From Clostridiales bacterium (GTDB taxonomy: Bacteria > Bacillota > Clostridia > Oscillospirales > CAG-272), in the NCBI GenBank assembly GCA_012514145.1, contig JAAZAV010000044.1:1-64000 (forward strand): a stretch of DNA of 64,000 bases, read 5' to 3'. The translations under genes and the position numbers were made by a program. Within the stretch, counting starts at the first letter, position 1. Every line of letters starts with the position of its first letter. The notes beneath the pieces were generated by a model. The model did no database searches, was not told the origin of the DNA, and was given only the letters and a program-made list of their open reading frames with translations. Of the stretch, positions 32,726 to 40,744 are shown piece by piece.

Positions 32726-34207
32726 TCAGCCTAACTTCATGTCTTCAAGCGTGGCGGCGATAGCTGTCTCGGCAGCCGTCTGCAGCGCCGCGTATTTGGA
32801 AGCAAAATCAGTGCTTGCCGAAGTTACCATGTTGCCGAATATGCCGTAGATACCGCCCCAGTTGTAAAGCGACATGAGGTCGTATACACGGGTGTCGAGT
32901 ATAATCTCCAGCATCTCACGGCTTTCCTCGTCGCGCATGTATTTGCGCTCCAGCGCAGTCTCGTAATATGCGGGAGTAAGGGTGTCCGCCGAACCGTATG
33001 CCAGCGCCTCGAGAATGAGGGAAGTGGCATCAGGGTCGGGATTGGTGATCGGAATGTTCACGGTGCTCAGGTTGCTGTAATTGAGAGAGGTATAATACTC
33101 CGACTGGCTCTCGTCCAGCTTGGGCATCGGAACCATACCGTATGCCGATTCCATGTCTCTCAGAAGCGTGAATGTAAGCAGACCCGCAATGTAGAAGAGA
33201 GCCTGATCCTTCTTGAAGTTGCCGCGGATAAGGTCGTTGAAAACGCTGGCGTATTTGGAAGCGTAATCGTGTGCGTTTATGACCCGCTCTTTGTCGGTCA
33301 TGACCCTGATGATCTTCTCAACCGCCTGTACTGCGCGGGAATCCGGGGGATCCAGCACCGGCAGATCGTCAGTGTCCTTGACGGTAAGGCGCTCACCGGC
33401 GGCGATATAGAGCATAAATGCGTTGTAAGACTCGCCCACCATAGCCCACAGGTCATGTTCGTCGCTCATGACGCCGTCACCGTCCAGGTCGCGCGCAATT
33501 GCCGTACAGTACTCATACAGGCGGTCTATTGTCCACTTGTTGACCGATACATCGTCATATGGCGACACAAGACCGTAGTTGTTAATCAATTCCTTGTTGA
33601 AAAACACTGCCCAGGTGGCGTTGTTATCCATTATATTTATATCGCCCATGGCGTAGTAAAGGCGGTTGCCGATGGACAGCTCGTCTGCCATGACCGAGTC
33701 CCACCAGGGCTTGTCAAGATCGATATACGCCGTATCGCTGAGGTCGTATAACATTCCCTGTTTTACAAGCGGGGTGCTGTCAATCAGATTGAGCATAGTG
33801 ACCTGATACACATCATCGCCCGCCAGCACTAGGCTCTGAACATCTGCGCTCATAGTACCCGCGGTGGACTGGGTCTCCGAGATGACGAAATTGTATTTCT
33901 CCTGCATCAGCGAGTTGCGGCGGTATACCGCGTCATTTATGGGATCGCCGTTTTCCGACTCGGCGTAAATCTCAACCGAGTAGTTGGCGGCGTTGCGTTT
34001 GGGGCCCATAACGTAGAAATGCAACTCCTTGCCGCCAAGGTCTGTGTCGGGAATGTCTGGGGTGAGAGCCGTCTCGGCAGTAGTGGTTTCGACCTCGGTA
34101 ATGGTATCGGCATCGGTGACCGCCATGTTCTCACTACCCCCACCGCCGCAGGCTGCAAGCATCCCGATAAGCAGGGTCAGCGCAAGGATCAGTGCCGTTA
34201 TTTTCAT
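32726..34207 (-). CDS. Orphan extracellular solute-binding lipoprotein, paralogue 3
   Basis: A 493-residue lipoprotein with lipobox LAAC and Cys20. Shared with the other two copies: DLGGKELHFYVMG near the mature start, NKWTIDRLYEYCTAIARDLD in the middle with its acidic DLDGDGVMSDEHD loop, ADTLTPAYYETALERKYMRD, and MLEIILDTRVYDLMSLYNWG at the end. It is closest to paralogue 1 in the C-terminal part (LTPAYYE and RVYDL). It follows a fucosidase gene, separated by a hairpin. A sugar-binding role is inferred. No permease or ATPase gene of a sugar ABC importer lies in the window. ATG behind AAAGGA. Confidence 0.82.
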   Translation of the reverse strand: MKITALILALTLLIGMLAACGGGGSENMAVTDADTITEVETTTAETALTPDIPDTDLGGKELHFYVMGPKRNAANYSVEIYAESENGDPINDAVYRRNSLMQEKYNFVISETQSTAGTMSADVQSLVLAGDDVYQVTMLNLIDSTPLVKQGMLYDLSDTAYIDLDKPWWDSVMADELSIGNRLYYAMGDINIMDNNATWAVFFNKELINNYGLVSPYDDVSVNKWTIDRLYEYCTAIARDLDGDGVMSDEHDLWAMVGESYNAFMLYIAAGERLTVKDTDDLPVLDPPDSRAVQAVEKIIRVMTDKERVINAHDYASKYASVFNDLIRGNFKKDQALFYIAGLLTFTLLRDMESAYGMVPMPKLDESQSEYYTSLNYSNLSTVNIPITNPDPDATSLILEALAYGSADTLTPAYYETALERKYMRDEESREMLEIILDTRVYDLMSLYNWGGIYGIFGNMVTSASTDFASKYAALQTAAETAIAATLEDMKLG

Positions 34208-34283
34208 AAAAACCGTTTCCTTTCATGTTAATACTGCCCCGTTTTCAGAAGATTTAAATTTTGGGGCTTGTATTTCTATAAAC

Positions 34284-34316
34284 AAGGGGTGTCACGCATT
34301 GTAAGCGGCACCCCTT
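34284..34316 (-). terminator. Hairpin between the fucosidase gene and lipoprotein paralogue 3
   Basis: AAGGGGTG (34284-34291) and CACCCCTT (34309-34316) form an 8-base stem; on the minus strand it is followed by GTTTATAG. It may be a partial terminator that sets lipoprotein output, because no good promoter is visible between it and the lipoprotein start. Confidence 0.65.
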
Positions 34317-34326
34317 TTATAAAATG

Positions 34327-35292
34327 TCAGGCTCTTCCGACCTCTCTGAGCATATCGCAGCTCGGGCCGGGAATGCGTCCAAGGTAGTCGGGACCCACAT
34401 TAAGCAGATAGTTCACACCGCGGTCATTGAGATTTTTCTTGATCTCTCTCAGGCGCTCGGCACTCTTCCAGTTCTGATCGAACGCCTTGTAGCCCCATGT
34501 GTCGTTAAGCGTTGCGGGGCACTCGATGAGCTGATCACCGGCGGTGAAGTCGATAGTGACCTGATTGTCGCCCAGGGAACGATAGTCGCCCATACCGTTG
34601 CCGATACGAGAGTTGACGAGGCAGTCGGGCTGGTAGAATTTAACCAGATCGAACAGCTCTTTGCTCTGCTCGGGGGAAATGGTACATGGGGTATCGAACC
34701 AGATGAGACAGAGATCGCCGTACTTGGTGAGCAGTTCCTTGACCTGAGGTTTGGATTTGCTCTCGAAATACTGAGTGAAATCCTTTTTGTCGTCGTCCGG
34801 GAAGTCCCAGTTGTTAACCCAGTAGGCACTGCCGCCGCCCCATGTCTTGCCGCGAGGCCAGCCGCCGCCGTTGGGCTCCGACCAGTCAAGGTCCTGCGAA
34901 TAGTAAACGCCGAAACGCAGACCGCGCTTTTTGCAGCACTCGGCAAGCTCGCCGATAACGTCGCGTCCGAAGGGGGTCGCGTCGACTATGTTGAATGGCG
35001 AAACCTCCGATTTGAACATTGCGAAACCGTCGTGATGCTTGGATGTAACTACCATGTACTTCATACCGGCGTCCTGAGCCAGTTTTACCCACTCCTCCGG
35101 GTCGAAGAGTATGGGGTTGAAGACCTTTGCCAGCTTGTGGTATTCCTCATTGGGAATACGGAAGTACTGTTGTACCCACTCGCCGATGCCGGACATTCTC
35201 TTGCCCTTCCATTCACCGGCCGGCAGGCAGTAAAGCCCCCAGTGTACCATAAGACCGAATTTCGCGTCTCTGAACCAATTTCCGACAGCCAT
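34327..35292 (-). CDS. GH29 alpha-L-fucosidase, catalytic domain only
   Basis: A 321-residue retaining fucosidase. Family marks: WFRDAKFGLMVHWGLYCLPA with the substrate-contact HWG at 17-19, VVTSKHHDGFAMF at 82-93, FGVYYSQDLDW near 128-137, and the nucleophile Asp200 in LCLIWFDTP. It lacks the C-terminal beta-sandwich of most GH29 enzymes (usual length 430 or more) and has no signal peptide, so it probably works on imported fucosylated oligosaccharides. ATG behind GGGAGGA. It is 21 bases downstream of the dehydroquinase-like gene. Confidence 0.9.
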   Translation of the reverse strand: MAVGNWFRDAKFGLMVHWGLYCLPAGEWKGKRMSGIGEWVQQYFRIPNEEYHKLAKVFNPILFDPEEWVKLAQDAGMKYMVVTSKHHDGFAMFKSEVSPFNIVDATPFGRDVIGELAECCKKRGLRFGVYYSQDLDWSEPNGGGWPRGKTWGGGSAYWVNNWDFPDDDKKDFTQYFESKSKPQVKELLTKYGDLCLIWFDTPCTISPEQSKELFDLVKFYQPDCLVNSRIGNGMGDYRSLGDNQVTIDFTAGDQLIECPATLNDTWGYKAFDQNWKSAERLREIKKNLNDRGVNYLLNVGPDYLGRIPGPSCDMLREVGRA

Positions 35293-35313
35293 TTTATTCC
35301 TCCCAGGTTTTAT

Positions 35314-36093
35314 TCAGAATATTCCGTTCGTGTTGAGTCCGTCCATGACCTTGCGCATACCGGCGAGACGGGGCTGTGCAGGTGTGGTGCCGGGCTGATG
35401 GTTGTAGACGGTGAGTGCCAGTGAACAGCCGAAGTAGATGCCCAACTGACGGTGCAGCTTGTTGTGGCTGCCGCCCGACAGGAAGAGGAAGGGCGCCTTG
35501 ACCTGCTGCTTCATCAGCATTGTGGTGCGCAGATTCTCGAACTCCTCCTCTTCGGAGTTGGCGGCGGTGACTATTTTGACAACGTCGGCGCCGCGTTCGA
35601 TCTGCTTGTTGGCGATCTCGATAACCTCCTCGGCAGGGATGAACTTCATCACATGGGATGACATCAGCACTTCTCCGCCCGCGTCATGTATGCGTGCGAT
35701 GAGATCCTTCTGACGATCAACAGCGGTGGGGTCATCGGTCATCTGTATCGGATGCGGACAGTAGTAGTCTCCCATTACATCCAGCAGCGTGGCGCCGTTT
35801 TTCAGCATCCAGAAGAGGCCTTCCGAGAGCTGCTCATCGGTGTCGCCGCCGTTCTTTCCTCCGCGGTAGTTTGTGACATAAATCGGCTTTCGCCCCATGG
35901 CACCGAAGATTCTGCGGATGTTCTCGTCGGTGCGCTCCTCCTTAGCCAGGCACTCAAGCTGATAGGCGTAGGCATCGGGACACTCATATGAGGCGTTAAT
36001 TGCGATGTTGACCGCATCCGCCACCGAGCTGTTCTGTATAAGGCAGGTGAGCAGCGGTCTCGATTGATTAAGGAAGGTAGGCTTGCTTGTCAT
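35314..36093 (-). CDS. Type I 3-dehydroquinase-like (AroD-fold) protein
   Basis: A 259-residue protein of the class I aldolase / type I dehydroquinase fold. Lys173 in GADVVKIVTAAN aligns with the Schiff-base lysine (Lys170 of E. coli AroD), and His147 in EVLMSSHVMKFIPAEEV with the catalytic His143. Family length is matched. The usual S.HDF sequence is changed to SSHVMKF, and the N-terminus lacks typical AroD wording. It sits in a fucosidase/lipoprotein cluster with no shikimate genes. It may act on a sugar-derived 3-keto or quinate-like compound. Dehydroquinate activity is possible but not favoured by context. Confidence 0.72.
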   Translation of the reverse strand: MTSKPTFLNQSRPLLTCLIQNSSVADAVNIAINASYECPDAYAYQLECLAKEERTDENIRRIFGAMGRKPIYVTNYRGGKNGGDTDEQLSEGLFWMLKNGATLLDVMGDYYCPHPIQMTDDPTAVDRQKDLIARIHDAGGEVLMSSHVMKFIPAEEVIEIANKQIERGADVVKIVTAANSEEEEFENLRTTMLMKQQVKAPFLFLSGGSHNKLHRQLGIYFGCSLALTVYNHQPGTTPAQPRLAGMRKVMDGLNTNGIF

Positions 36094-36155
36094 ATGTTTT
36101 CCTTTCCGCGCCGGAATGGCGGCACTTATGGATATGCGTCAAAACTTCGCTTATA

Positions 36156-37592
36156 TCAGAATCTGAAATACAGGAAGGGGTTGAAAGACGAGTCAACCAG
36201 GTACGCAACACCCAGCACTAAAATTCCGAAGGAAGCGCATGCAAAGCAGGTTCTGGCGGCTGCAGACTTTTCGTACAGACGGTAGAAGAAGTTCCTCGGA
36301 TGGGGGGTAGCCGCTATGCACATAATGGCGATAAACACAAGGTTTCTGAGTATGTCGTAAACATTTGCCATTGAGATGAAGGCAACCGTGTTGACGCCGA
36401 ACATATTTGTCAGCCATACCCAGCCGGCAGCCGAATCTTCAAAGACGAATATCAGCCAGCCGAAAAACACAAAGAAGAGGGTGTATACATGCTGCATCCA
36501 CGCCGGAGCCTTTTGCAGCCGCTTAAGCAGGAACGTCTTCTCGATCACCAGCAGAACAAAGTAGTAGAGACCCCAGATGATATAGTTCCAGCTTGCGCCG
36601 TGCCAGAAACCGGTGCAGAACCATACAATGAAAAGGTTGCGGTAGGTCTTTAAGGTAGTTGTGCGGCTGCCGCCCAGCGGAAAATAGATATACTCGCGGA
36701 ACCAGGTGGACAGCGACATGTGCCAGCGGCGCCAGAAGTCGGTTATTGACTTGGCAATATAGGGATAATTGAAGTTCTCAAGGAATTTGAAGCCGAACAC
36801 CTTACCGAGTCCTATTGCCATATCAGAATATGCCGAGAAGTCGAAGTAAATCTGGAAGGTATAGAAGACTATTCCCAGCCAGCAACCCACAACAGTGCGC
36901 TCGTCCGCGGGAACGTTCTTGAAGGAATCCCAAAGAGCTCCGGCGGTGTTGGCAAGCAGTATCTTCTTTCCGAATCCGGCTATAAATGTGCGCAGACCCG
37001 ACGCCATAAGCGCCACATTTTCGTTGCGCTCGCGAAGCATGTCGTCGACGTCCTGATAGCGGACAATCGGACCTGCGATAAGCTGCGGGAAAAGCGTGAC
37101 ATAAGCGCCGAAGGAGGCGATGTTGTACTGAACCTTTGCGTTACCCATGTAGAGATCCAGGTCGTAGGACAGAATCTGGAAGGTATAGAAGGAGATACCG
37201 ATAGGCAGCGACAGTCCCAGAAGCGGCAGATTCTGCAGCCCGGGTATAAGCCGGAGATTGGTGACGAAGAAGTCGTAATACTTGAAAAATCCGAGAATGG
37301 ATATGTTGATTACGACCGCCAGAATCATGTAGAATTTCGCCAATCGCCGGGTTCTGTCTGTCTGCTCGGGACAGTTCTTGTATTTGTCTATGCCGAGACC
37401 GCAAAGATAGGAAAGAATTATAGACCCCAGCATGAGCCAGACATATATTCGCTCGCCCCAGCCGTAGAAGATGAGAGACACGACAAACAGTACGACATTG
37501 CGCCACTTCAGGTACTTGGGAGGCACCGCAAAGTAAGCGATAAGCGTTACCGGCAGATATAAGAACAGAAACTCAAGACTCGAAAATACCAT
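36156..37592 (-). CDS. MBOAT-family O-acyltransferase (AlgI-like)
   Basis: A 478-residue polytopic membrane enzyme that moves acyl groups, usually acetyl, to surface polysaccharides. The N-terminus FSSLEFLFLYLPVTLIAYF, then a SLPIGISFYTFQILSY block, YFDFSAYSDMAIGLGKVFGF, NFNYPYIAKSITDFWRRWHMSLSTW and the active-site His in CTGFWHGASWNYIIWG all match AlgI/DltB-type proteins. Such enzymes normally work with an SGNH/DHHW partner (AlgJ/AlgX); none is adjacent here. Downstream of metA by 28 bases, so probably co-transcribed. Confidence 0.92.
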   Translation of the reverse strand: MVFSSLEFLFLYLPVTLIAYFAVPPKYLKWRNVVLFVVSLIFYGWGERIYVWLMLGSIILSYLCGLGIDKYKNCPEQTDRTRRLAKFYMILAVVINISILGFFKYYDFFVTNLRLIPGLQNLPLLGLSLPIGISFYTFQILSYDLDLYMGNAKVQYNIASFGAYVTLFPQLIAGPIVRYQDVDDMLRERNENVALMASGLRTFIAGFGKKILLANTAGALWDSFKNVPADERTVVGCWLGIVFYTFQIYFDFSAYSDMAIGLGKVFGFKFLENFNYPYIAKSITDFWRRWHMSLSTWFREYIYFPLGGSRTTTLKTYRNLFIVWFCTGFWHGASWNYIIWGLYYFVLLVIEKTFLLKRLQKAPAWMQHVYTLFFVFFGWLIFVFEDSAAGWVWLTNMFGVNTVAFISMANVYDILRNLVFIAIMCIAATPHPRNFFYRLYEKSAAARTCFACASFGILVLGVAYLVDSSFNPFLYFRF

Positions 37593-37620
37593 ATTATTAT
37601 CCTATACCGTGATTCGGCGG

Positions 37621-38535
37621 TCAGATCATACTGAGATCGTACGGAGTTGCCTGATATACAAAATAGTTAAGCCAGTTTGAAAACAAAAGATGGGCATGTC
37701 CGCGCCACAGGTTAAGCGGGCGGCGTTCGGGGTCATCATCCGGGAAGTAGTTCACCGGTATTGCAATATCAAGGCCCTTGTTGAGGTCGCGGAAATACTC
37801 CTTGGAAAGCGTGTCCCAGTCATATTCCGAATGACCGGTGATGAAGAACATGCGGGAATTTTCCTCCGCTATAAGATACGGACCCGCCACCGGAGATTCT
37901 GCAAGTATGCTCAGCTGCGGTTGCGCCTCAAGCTCGGCGCGGCATATCTCGGTATGGCGGGAATGCGGCGCGTAGAATTCCTCATCAAACCCCCTAACAA
38001 GGGGGTGACGGGGATCATTTACATGGTGGAGAAAAACACCAAATTGCTTAGCATTAAGAGGCTGCTTATGGACACCATAGTGGTGGTAAAGCCCTGCCTG
38101 CGCCGCCCAACAGATATGCAGTGTGGAGAATACATTCGTTTTTGACCACTCCATGACCGAGCAGAGCTCATCCCAGTAGTCCACATCCTCGAACTCTATG
38201 TTCTCAACCGGCGCACCGGTGATAACCAGACCGTCAAAACGCTCGTCGCGGACATTCTCCCAGCTCTTGTAGAAGGTTGACATATGTTCCGCCGAAGTGT
38301 GTTTCGGAGTATGTGATGCGGTGCTCAGCAGAGTGAGTTCAATCTGCAGCGGTGTGTTTGAAAGAAGTCGGATCAACTGAGTCTCGGTAGTAATTTTGGT
38401 CGGCATCAGATTGAGCACGGCAATCCGCAGAGGACGGATGTCCTGGTGGATCGCCCGCAGCTCATCCATTACGAATATGTTTTCCTGCTCCAGCGTTTCA
38501 CGCGCCGGCAGTGCTGAAGGAATTTTAATCGGCAT
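37621..38535 (-). CDS. metA: Homoserine O-acetyltransferase (MetA type)
   Basis: A 304-residue enzyme that acylates homoserine in methionine synthesis. Nucleophile Cys142 is in [10 protein letters not shown]. The acyl-specificity residue is Glu111 in ITGAPVE; known MetA proteins with Glu here use acetyl-CoA, and those with Gly use succinyl-CoA, so acetyl transfer is predicted despite the family name homoserine succinyltransferase. The catalytic His/Glu region includes [13 protein letters not shown] near residue 233. ATG behind GGAGAGGTGA. First gene of a minus-strand unit. Confidence 0.95.
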   Translation of the reverse strand: MPIKIPSALPARETLEQENIFVMDELRAIHQDIRPLRIAVLNLMPTKITTETQLIRLLSNTPLQIELTLLSTASHTPKHTSAEHMSTFYKSWENVRDERFDGLVITGAPVENIEFEDVDYWDELCSVMEWSKTNVFSTLHICWAAQAGLYHHYGVHKQPLNAKQFGVFLHHVNDPRHPLVRGFDEEFYAPHSRHTEICRAELEAQPQLSILAESPVAGPYLIAEENSRMFFITGHSEYDWDTLSKEYFRDLNKGLDIAIPVNYFPDDDPERRPLNLWRGHAHLLFSNWLNYFVYQATPYDLSMI

Positions 38536-38597
38536 TCGGATTTCACCTCTCCGTCGGTTTCTAACGAAGGAGATTTTCCTTTGATTTATTTCGGGTC

Positions 38598-38626
38598 ATT
38601 ATAACATACGGCAGACTATTTTGCAA
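38598..38626 (-). promoter_or_regulatory. Promoter of metA
   Basis: Minus strand TTGCAA (38626-38621) and perfect TATAAT (38603-38598), spacer 17. The leader is about 55 bases. I see no SAM riboswitch or T-box in it. Confidence 0.82.
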
Positions 38627-38703
38627 TAGCCAAATTTCCCGAATCACATTCTCTGCCGACATATACCACCCGAATGTGTGTCTTGTCGGATAATCAAAAA
38701 AAG

Positions 38704-38738
38704 ACAGCCGGGCTGCCCTTTTCGGACCGTCCGGCTGT
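38704..38738 (-). terminator. Terminator of the rimO-pgsA-LCP unit
   Basis: ACAGCCGG (38704-38711) and CCGGCTGT (38731-38738); on the minus strand it is followed by a C and then seven T residues. Confidence 0.9.
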
Positions 38739-38779
38739 TTCTGAAAACCTAAGTTAAGGTGCCTGCGCACCTGCCTGTG

Positions 38780-40063
38780 TCATGGCTCGTTCAAAAGCTT
38801 GCTTTCAGCTGTATCAGCCTCTCTGCCTGCTTCGCTTGCAGGTTTGTTATACACATCATCGATGTAGCTCTGCGAGGTGTTGGTAAAAATTCTGTTGCTG
38901 TCGAATATCGAATTGGTGATGTTCTTGTCATAAAGATTTACATACTTGTTTATGACGCCGATTGCATCGGCACGCAGCACAACTTCATACCAAGCTGATG
39001 TTGTCATGGACTGTACGCTTTCGGTCGGAAGATTAACGAAAGTTACATCCGATAAATCGACACCATATACAGCCTTGACGAAGTAGAGCATATCCCGGGC
39101 TTCTATGGAGGTCAGGAGGTTTTCGGAAACTTCGCTTATCAATCCCGACAGATTGGAAATTGAAATGTTGGTTTTCAACGTGCGGAGCAGCGCCGACAGG
39201 AAAATTTTCTGAGCATCCATGCGTCCTTTGTCCGCCGTGGCATAGCCCTCACGGAAACGCACAAACTGCTCCGCCTGGGAACCGTTCAAAGTCTGAAGCC
39301 CCTTTCGCAGGTGAATATACAGTTCCTGCTCCGGATCTTCATAGTCCATATCAATCGGCACATCAACTTCGACTCCGCCGAGGATATCGACTATGCTGCG
39401 GAAACCCTTGAGATTGACCATAACCCAGTAGTCAATCTTTATGTTCATGTTCTTCTCGACCAGAGATGCCAGAGACGCCATTGCGGAACGGCGCGCTTCG
39501 TCGCCTCTTTTGGAAACATCCTTCTTGACTGTGCTGTTATACTCGCCGGTGAAGTAGGAGTTCAGCTTATAGAAGTTCCTGCCGACATTTATATAGGTGT
39601 CGCGGGGTATCGACATGACCGATACCTTTTTGTTTGCCACATCAAAGCTGACTACCATCATTGTGTCGGTATGGTTTTCGTTTACCTCATCAAGACCGGC
39701 AACCATGAAATTATATACATCGGGTCGGCGCGTGTAAACATTTGAAGGCGTCTTGTCGTCCTTCTCATAGGGTATATTATCGCCGACTTCGGGCTTATAT
39801 CCGTGATCTTGTTTTACCGGCTCTCCGCCGGTATTAAACGGGACGCTGCTGTCAACTTCCGGCTGGTAAAATTTAATATATGCAACTACAAGCAGGGTCA
39901 TTGAGAACAGAATTATGATTATCGCCGCAACACCCAGCAGATACCTTATATTATTCGATTTGCGCTTGGCAAGCGAGCTGCTTTTCTTATAATTATAGCT
40001 ATAATTACCGTTCATTATTTGATAACTACCGTTCATTATTTGAATATTTCCTGTTGTTTGCAT
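38780..40063 (-). CDS. LytR-CpsA-Psr (LCP) family cell-wall polymer ligase
   Basis: A 427-residue type II membrane protein. A cytoplasmic N-terminus of about 40 residues is followed by a transmembrane helix (IRYLLGVAAIIIILFSMTLL). The LCP domain has NFMVAGLDEVNENHTDTMMV, VSVMSIPRDTYINVG with the catalytic Arg-Asp, and LQTLNGSQAEQFVRFREGY. LCP enzymes attach anionic polymers or capsules from lipid carriers to peptidoglycan. The N-terminus has a tandem IMNGSYQ/IMNGNYS repeat encoded by an exact DNA repeat. It starts one base after the pgsA stop, with AAAGGAG inside the pgsA end. Confidence 0.93.
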   Translation of the reverse strand: MQTTGNIQIMNGSYQIMNGNYSYNYKKSSSLAKRKSNNIRYLLGVAAIIIILFSMTLLVVAYIKFYQPEVDSSVPFNTGGEPVKQDHGYKPEVGDNIPYEKDDKTPSNVYTRRPDVYNFMVAGLDEVNENHTDTMMVVSFDVANKKVSVMSIPRDTYINVGRNFYKLNSYFTGEYNSTVKKDVSKRGDEARRSAMASLASLVEKNMNIKIDYWVMVNLKGFRSIVDILGGVEVDVPIDMDYEDPEQELYIHLRKGLQTLNGSQAEQFVRFREGYATADKGRMDAQKIFLSALLRTLKTNISISNLSGLISEVSENLLTSIEARDMLYFVKAVYGVDLSDVTFVNLPTESVQSMTTSAWYEVVLRADAIGVINKYVNLYDKNITNSIFDSNRIFTNTSQSYIDDVYNKPASEAGREADTAESKLLNEP

Positions 40064-40064
40064 G

Positions 40065-40706
40065 TCAATCTCCTTTGTTACCTTTCACCGGGAGGGTAAC
40101 CGATGTTTCATTAGTACCGAGTTCCGCGTTCGGATCAATATGCTTCCAGTATGCCTTAAAATAGCTAAGCCCGCTGAGTAGGGTCAACAGGGTCATCAGT
40201 ATGATCAGGCAGTAGGAGACTATAAGCTTTGAATCCGGTATAATTACCGGCTCAAGAATTACCGCCACCATGCATATCATCTGGGAGATGGTTTTCAACT
40301 TGCCGAGGAAGCTGGCCGGGATAACCACATTAGCCTTGCCTGACACAACAAGACGTAACGAGGTCACCGCAAGCTCACGAAATATGACCACAAAGAACGA
40401 CCACACAAACACACGGGTAAATACAGCATCCGAACTGTTCATTACCATAATTCCAAGCATCGCGCCGAAGATAAGCAGTTTATCCGCAAGCGGGTCGAGG
40501 AATATACCGAAGTCCGTAATCATATTCAGACGGCGGGCAAGAAAGCCGTCGAGAAAATCGGTAAATGCAGTGATGATAAAGAGCGCCGCGCCGGCAATCC
40601 GCGACCAGGTGTCGGGAAGTATGGGAAATATCAGGAAAAACATGATAAACGGGATGAGTATCAGCCTCAGCAGGGTTAGTCTGTTGGGAAGATTCAGCTT
40701 TTTCAT
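40065..40706 (-). CDS. pgsA: CDP-diacylglycerol--glycerol-3-phosphate 3-phosphatidyltransferase
   Basis: A 213-residue membrane enzyme making phosphatidylglycerophosphate. The CDP-alcohol phosphotransferase motif D-G-x2-A-R-x8-G-x3-D-x3-D is clear in DGFLARRLNMITDFGIFLDP, followed by LADKLL. The N-terminus LNLPNRLTLLRLILIPFIMF and several further hydrophobic stretches fit the six-helix fold. A 30-residue cytoplasmic tail follows the last helix. Between rimO and the LCP gene. Confidence 0.94.
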   Translation of the reverse strand: MKKLNLPNRLTLLRLILIPFIMFFLIFPILPDTWSRIAGAALFIITAFTDFLDGFLARRLNMITDFGIFLDPLADKLLIFGAMLGIMVMNSSDAVFTRVFVWSFFVVIFRELAVTSLRLVVSGKANVVIPASFLGKLKTISQMICMVAVILEPVIIPDSKLIVSYCLIILMTLLTLLSGLSYFKAYWKHIDPNAELGTNETSVTLPVKGNKGD

Positions 40707-40744
40707 ATTTCTCTCCGTAAAATAGTCATCTGTTTCACTACGTC

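Noticed and set aside
34324-35424. Open frame of 366 codons on the plus strand opposite the fucosidase and dehydroquinase-like genes
   Set aside because: It spans two real genes in antisense with no start signal; GC-rich codon structure keeps the frame open.
38536-38600. Riboswitch (SAM or T-box) in the metA leader
   Set aside because: The leader is only about 55 bases and has no hairpin of the needed size.
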